This document shows positions 58,671 to 64,000 of a stretch of DNA of 64,000 nucleotides, one piece after another. This DNA comes from Acanthaster planci. Taxonomy: Eukaryota; Echinodermata; Asteroidea; Valvatida; Acanthasteridae. The stretch is from positions 933,299-997,298 of the forward strand of contig NW_019091491.1 in NCBI RefSeq assembly GCF_001949145.1. Direction: 5' to 3'. The notes under the pieces were generated by a model. It saw only the letters and a program-made list of their open reading frames with translations. It made no database searches and was not told the DNA's origin. Positions within the stretch are counted from its first letter, which is position 1; the number at the start of each line of letters is the position of its first letter. Made by a program: the position numbers and the translations under genes.

Positions 58671-59480
58671 GCGGGAGTCCTCCATTTGTTTGAGATCTGC
58701 TTTAAGACCGGGACACGTGGTGGGAACGCTCCAGCTTGCAAACCGAAGAGCTGGAGTCTTTGTATGATTCTGCTTTTGACTACTTGGTGCAGATTGGCGC
58801 TTGCTTGTCGGGAGAGACCCCTAAGCTCTACGCACCCGGTAGAGCAGGCAAGCCATGGTGGGGCGGCACATACTGGCTGGGGGCTGCCCAGCTTGGGGTG
58901 GGCAGTAGCAGCCCAGTGACGCTGCGAAAGCTTCTCCAACCGTCGGACGAGACCCCAAGCATTCCCCCGGAATCTTGCGACGTCGCCGGTGTAGCCTCTC
59001 CGTTTTGCGCTAAAAAGCTCGGACAGGGTCGTATGGAGACACTGAGCTGCCCATACGTCAGTGTCCACCTCTCGGTGCCACTGGCTGAGTCCAGAGGAAA
59101 GGATGATCCAATACAAATTAGGACCAGTTCCAGTGAAGGAGTTGACGGAAAGTAGTACTGAGTATCTGTCAACCGCCTGATAGAGCTCCACTCTGGATTT
59201 ATCCTTGAAGTTTACTCCCAAGGCCTTTCCTGTGTTCAGGTATAGCCACAAGGCAGCAGAGGTTTGGAATGAAAGTTTACCTTCTCCCAGGCAGTTTACC
59301 GGCCAAGGCTAACGGACACCACCTGCCCGGATTTGAAATCAGAGGGGTCCTTCTGCTAGGTGGACTGACACTCAAGTCAACGAGCCCCAGGTTGCTCCGA
59401 CCTGGTTGACTCGCTGACACCCTCTGTCATTTAGTGACAACAGGGTCAGCACGAGAAGCCAGACAGCAGGATTTGGTTAG

Positions 59481-60400
59481 GGCAGGCTAATGGAGAGACG
59501 CTGTGCTATTAATGAGGTACTTCAGTGGAAATTTAGGTGCTCATTTCTGCATTCCTCCCCAGCACGTCCTAGCCCATTAAGAATTTTTCAGACTGCTCAA
59601 TTTAATATACACCAGACTTAAGAATAGCTTCCAAACACTAGCTTCATTAAAATTGCCCAAATAGGAAGATTTCAAAGAATATATTTCAAAACAATCTATG
59701 GACAACACGTAATTTCCATTTTCCACTCGTAAACTTAGCTAGGATATCTTTAGAGGGTTTTTACTTCGAACCCCTTCAGTATCACAAATTCATACCTGAA
59801 GTCATTTCAACATGAAAAAACGGGATTTTTGTCAAAAAGCGTCATTCTTGTTGAAACACAATGCCCATTGATAATTGTGCTAAACCCAAATAATATCATT
59901 ACATCAAGTCAGTGAAACAATTCTTCATGGCAGATCTATGCACAAAATAGTCGTGGATAATCCTTCAGAAATTGGTCTGTTGAAACTGAGTCAAGGGCTG
60001 TCGTTGATGTTAAACGTGGCGTTTGTCGTCTCCAACTACCAGCAAGGACAGACCTCATGTATTTTTAATACGGAAATAAATATGTGCCTTTGGTCTTAAA
60101 GGATAGTTTCCATAATTAGCGAGAGTCAAAAGAAGTCAATGTACGATAAATTTCCACGGATTTTGGTCAAGAATTTTACTTTTATTTTCCCAAACCCGTC
60201 TATTTTATGGTATACCCTTGGTGTAAGTAGTCCAGAGGAATCTTCTTATATGGACATGGCACGCACGTGGCAAGTTATGCGTGCCGCAGCGTACACAGAC
60301 ACTTTACCAGTGGGTATTGATGAAACTGTCTGGTATCTAGGCTTCAGCGCAGTTTTAAGCAGCGGGCATTTAGGAGCTTTCGTTTTGGACAGTGAAAATA
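59481..60400. other. Intergenic upstream of a possible new gene
   Basis: AT-rich. The plus-strand frame at 60139-60480 (113 codons) has no recognised domain. Nothing else supported. Confidence 0.5.
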
Positions 60401-60415
60401 AGACGTGTAGTCATT

Positions 60416-60425
60416 TGCGCATGCG
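60416..60425 (+). promoter_or_regulatory. NRF1-like motif in a CpG-rich patch
   Basis: TGCGCATGCG, then TC, matches 11 of 12 positions of the NRF1 palindrome. It sits in a locally CpG-rich patch (60380-60500) just upstream of ATG 60499, a setting typical of housekeeping promoters. Confidence 0.35.
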
Positions 60426-60498
60426 TCGACTCCGACGGTTTGTGCCCCCCCCCCGGTTTCTACGACAGCACTTGTGGTGAATCTGCGTTGTGCTGAAA

Positions 60499-60609
60499 AT
60501 GGCAACGGTTGGTGGGCACTTTCCCGACCTTCAAACCTACAGTTTTGACCGGAAGATGGATGCTACACAAGTGTTGGAAACTATGTTTCCGATAAGTTTT
60601 CGTTATTGA
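60499..60609 (+). CDS. Possible first coding exon or short ORF of a downstream gene
   Basis: Encodes MATVGGHFPDLQTYSFDRKM then DATQVLETMF..., ending at TGA after 36 codons. If a GT at about 60571 (ACACAA|GTGTTG) is used it joins the next exon at 61016 in phase 0. No domain recognised; unsupported beyond context. Confidence 0.25.
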   Translation: MATVGGHFPDLQTYSFDRKMDATQVLETMFPISFRY

Positions 60610-61015
60610 ATTGGTTAAATCATTAATGCAAATAAGTGATAGCTTATTGTTGAACTATGACTGATGAATTTTGAAATATCCTTTAAAATTTTAAGCAACT
60701 AAGGTGTGTTGAGTGCTTTAGGAAATTGAATTCTTGCCGTTTTTGATGCTAGGCGTAGCACTAGCGTAAGTACTTCACTGTCGAGTCGTGGCTGTGTAAA
60801 GTTCCAACAGCAAATTTAACAAAAACAAAACTTAATTTCGATTGATGGAAAATCCATTTGATTTTTTGAGATGGTTGGAAAAATTAGGTACTGTTTTGAT
60901 CCTATTCCATGATTCTTGTGAATTTGGTAAACATTATTACTACTGTTAGAAAAAACGAGTCATGTAAATTTCACTGGAGAGTTTGATTACTATTTGAATC
61001 CTATTTTCATAACAG

Positions 61016-61086
61016 GGAATAATGACAAGTGATTGTGAGAGTGAAAAGCCTGAAGTCAAATCAAATAGCAAGCCTTCACAAAAGAA
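61016..61086 (+). CDS. Candidate internal exon of a gene running out of the window
   Basis: Acceptor TTTTCATAACAG and a strong donor AAGAA|GTAAGT flank an open segment whose ATG (61022) starts MTSDCESEKPEVKSNSKPSQ plus K and two bases. Ser/Lys-rich, probably disordered. Any downstream exon is uncertain; one candidate is 63532-63653. Confidence 0.35.
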
Positions 61087-62165
61087 GTAAGTTCCGGACA
61101 TAAAGTTAAAGATGAACATGTTAATCTCAATCATGTTCCTAATATCGTTATCTAGACATGTCAACTGTAACTAACTTTGTTTTAATCACATTTTTATGCT
61201 TCCGAGAGGTGTAATTTCCCCATATGTTTAAAAGTTTTAATAAATTTTAAATCAACACTTGCCTTTAAATCCATTTTATATCTGTAATCAAGATTCTTTT
61301 TTATAATTTGTAAAGAAAACAGCCGATAATTAGCCCCACATGGTTAGGAAATTACCTTTAACCCCAAAAATCAAAATTTTCCTCAAAAATATACAGACGT
61401 CATTATGCCGTAATGCAGCAAATATCAATGTTGGGAGCTGCCCGTGGTTGATCGTGAGTCGAGCACGCCCTCAACCTTTGGCTTTTACTTTTATATTGTT
61501 GCACGGCAACATCTCCGAACTTTTTCAAACTCAGATGTGTTTCTAAGCCTATATTGAAACCAGTTCTGGTTCTTTTGTGATGAATATACTTGAAGCAGCT
61601 GGAATTCCCCAAATACACTTTTGTTTAGTCCTTGTCGGATTTCTGGATTTAATCTCACGGTAGTTTCAAAGTGATTAAAGGGACATGGTATGCTTGACTA
61701 TTTATACCGGGCATGGATGCGCCGTTCTCTGCTCGTTTTGCTGAGCCCACTGTGTCCCGCGGGCGCTCCTCTTCCATGGCCGACGCTTGTGCCGCGGAAG
61801 GTCCGACTTCCAATCTGACTTTCCGTCAACCTACTCTGATGCTTTAGGCCTGGGCCATGTGGCATGTGGACCATTCATTTGGGACCTGGGACTCAAGGTG
61901 TCCGGGGGGTCTGGGATTTATGAAGTTGGGGGTGTCCTTGTGCCGGTAATTTATGATTTGTGAACTCGATTATTTGTAACTTTCAGCTGTGTACAAAAGG
62001 CCTCTGTGTCTTGCATAGTCACGTGGTCTAACCCATTGCATAACCCATTGTGATATCGAAATTGTTCGCTGCCGTAGCTTTAAATTGTACATCTGCGATA
62101 TCCCTTGAGTGTCATAAACATTAACATTCCGCTTAATGCTGTTCACATATGGTCAACTGATATCT

Positions 62166-63361
62166 GATTATTTCACTTAATTTGTGTACCATGTAATTAA
62201 GTGGGATTTATGTACTTCCCTAGACCGATCAACTAGCTCAAACAAATTGCATCTGTGATCAAAGCCAAATCGTCCAATCCATCCTTACCGGAAGTTTATT
62301 CTCCCCCGTGGAGACACAGGTTTCGCCCCCAGCCGGCGCTGCCGCTAGAAATTCTTGGCGCCGTAGACAGGATGGGATGAATGTGGAGTTTTGTCATGAC
62401 ACACTGGATACCCTTGCGTGATGGGTCAGCTCTGACTGCTGCATTATTTTTTTTTAAGCCGTCCACATTGAGTTACAACTGATCGAGCAGGCCAGGAGCA
62501 ACCTCATCTCGGGGGTTCCAGGTCATTAAGGGACACCGCCTTTGGTATTCAGCGCCACTTAAAATATTTAGGGCCGTTTCAGAATGTTCAAGTTTTGAGT
62601 AGTGTCAGCCGATTCGATCATAGTCAGCCAATTTTGCTTAAATTGTGTACATCTTCTTACCATGTGTGAAGTGGTTTCTATTGAGCAAACAGTGTCCTTT
62701 TCTCGTAAATCTGCATTGGGACAGATTAAGCCATTTGGCCAATATTTTGGATACAGTTTTGAATTAAAGCCAATTTTGCGAACACATGTTTTAGTATGGA
62801 GAATGTGGTCTGGTACGATAATATCAATGACTGAGTTTGCAGACCCTGGTATTGTTGACATTCAGATATGCCTTTGATGCTGTGCTTGATGTTAAGACTT
62901 TTTTCTCTGCACTTTGTCTATTTGCCTTGATTCTCACTGTATTTAGAGTGTAACTGGTTGGAATTTTCTGTGAACTAGTTGTGTCATATCCTTGGAACGA
63001 CTGACAGTAGGCTTACTGTATGACCCTGTGTAGTTCCAGATTTTTTTTTACAAATTTGTGAAGCCTATTATTGTATGTACACTTGTGTTGGCCGTAGGTG
63101 GCTACAGTATTTATGTTCCAACCATGGCTTTGTCTGAGAGATTATTTGGTTTTCACTTAAATTTGTGTACCACGTAATAAAGTAGGAATTGTGTTTTGTA
63201 TTGACTTAAAGGTTTATTCTTTTGACTGATCAACTAGCTCTAACAAATTAGATCTACGATCAAAGTCGAATCGTCCAATCCATCCCTTACCGAGAGTTCA
63301 TTCTCCATCTTGCGGAGACTCAGATTCCATCCCAGACGGCGCGCAAGCGCTGCCGCTACAT
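62166..63361 (+). repeat. Pair of ~200 bp direct repeats 1 kb apart
   Basis: 62166-62350 and 63140-63361 share TTTGTGTACCA-GTAAT, GATCAACTAGCTC-AACAAATT, AATCGTCCAATCCATCC-TTACCG and a GCGCTGCCGCTA end, in the same order. About 790 bases lie between. Could be two copies of a dispersed repeat or diverged long terminal repeats; no primer-binding site was seen. Confidence 0.6.
62568..62861 (-). pseudogene. Possible retroelement tail fragment
   Basis: The minus frame contains DTVCSIETTSHMVRRCTQF, a C-x7-H-x4-C spacing that resembles zinc-binding tails of some LINE ORF2 proteins. It lies between the two direct repeats. Weak. Confidence 0.2.
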
Positions 63362-63531
63362 TGAAGGAACCAGGAAATAGAAACATTTTTATAAATTTTA
63401 CTAAAAACCCTTGAAATTGCATCTTTGGGTTTCAATTTACCTGATTTTAAATTTTTGTTTTGCAATTTTAACCGATGTGTTGATGCTTTAATAGTTTTTA
63501 TGCTAATTCATATTTCCATTTTATTGAGCAG

Positions 63532-63653
63532 AACTTTGATGTCATCCAAGGCACTTGATCTCAATGTTGCACTGATTTGTGCACGGAAAATTTCTAGATT
63601 CTTTTTAACCACTGCTATGGCAGATTTTATTTTCTTTGGCAGTTTAATGCTGT
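63532..63653 (+). CDS. Weak candidate exon downstream of 61016-61086
   Basis: Acceptor TTTTATTGAGCAG and donor CTGT|GTAAGT flank an open frame that would continue the 61016 exon in phase 2 (TLMSSKALDLNVALICARKI...). The opposite strand is also open for 84 codons, so either reading could be chance. Confidence 0.2.
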
Positions 63654-64000
63654 GTAAGTGTATGGCAATAATCCAGCGAAAATCCTTTTCACAGAAATGT
63701 TCCCAGATAGCAAATTTGGGGTTCACGACTTGAACACGAAAACATGCAACCTGAGCCATGTCTTCCGTGATTTACATCAAAGCAAAAGCGCCTTCACTTG
63801 TCCAGAAATGCTTGGGCAATTTTTAATGTTCGAAACAGTACACCGTTCAGCTCACGTATCTCAAAAATGATGTCAAACAGTCTTCATACAAGGAAGAAGA
63901 GTACAAAAATACACAAAAAGTGATTCTAAGAAAAATTCCTTTCCTGGTTCTTTTAATGCCCATGCAAAATATCTACTTGTTCGGGACTCTGGAGGAATCA

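Larger units (their letters stand above)
55630..59480 (-). mobile_element. Decayed non-LTR retrotransposon (LINE), near full length
   Basis: Read on the minus strand from about 59480 down to 55630: a CpG-rich 5' part, an apurinic-type endonuclease, a linker, reverse transcriptase and a C-terminal Cys/His finger region. The pieces lie in the expected order but in several frames, with internal stops, so it is inactive. The RT active-site box reads FADG instead of FADD. Base composition is more GC-rich than the neighbouring host sequence. The clade is not assigned; similar elements are abundant in aquatic invertebrates. Confidence 0.88.

Noticed and set aside
1-64000. CRISPR arrays, bacterial operons or Shine-Dalgarno sites
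   Set aside because: Introns, polyadenylation signals, LINE and MITE relics show animal nuclear DNA; no regular spacer-repeat array is present.

Overview
This is a piece of an animal nuclear genome: AT-rich, intron-rich, with canonical GT-AG splice sites and dispersed mobile-element relics. The combination of hyalin repeats (HYR), MAM domains and a very common TAGGCCTA octamer suggests a marine invertebrate deuterostome, most likely an echinoderm or hemichordate; that placement is inferred from domain content only.

Two complete plus-strand genes can be built exon by exon. Gene 1 (12018-20884, 10 coding exons, 394 residues) encodes a secreted M12B/reprolysin-type zinc metalloprotease with signal peptide, propeptide and a catalytic domain carrying HEIGHNLGMCHD, but it stops straight after the catalytic domain. 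Gene 2 (27256-54127, 29 coding exons, about 1830 residues) encodes a single-pass type I membrane protein: signal peptide, five MAM domains of three exons each, a short acidic linker, nine HYR domains of one exon each, a transmembrane helix and a short tyrosine-containing tail. Nearly all its introns are phase 1.

Layout: 1-11.5 kb is non-coding with a tRNA-derived SINE-like head, small inverted-repeat elements and two decayed copies of the first-exon/promoter region of gene 1. 11.5-21.1 kb is gene 1. 21.1-27.2 kb is intergenic, with an integrase-like relic and a cluster of three hairpins. 27.2-54.4 kb is gene 2, whose introns hold a ~3 kb tandem duplication, a short identical gene-conversion-like tract, a paired MITE family and a CpG-rich block. 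55.6-59.5 kb is a reverse-oriented, frameshifted non-LTR retrotransposon. 60.4-64 kb may hold the 5' end of a further plus-strand gene and two ~200 bp direct repeats.

Gene 2 looks like an extracellular adhesion or recognition receptor grown by exon-module duplication; gene 1 is a secreted protease next to it. No functional link between them is shown by the sequence. Exon limits were read by eye and checked by reading-frame continuity; both full models add up to whole codons.
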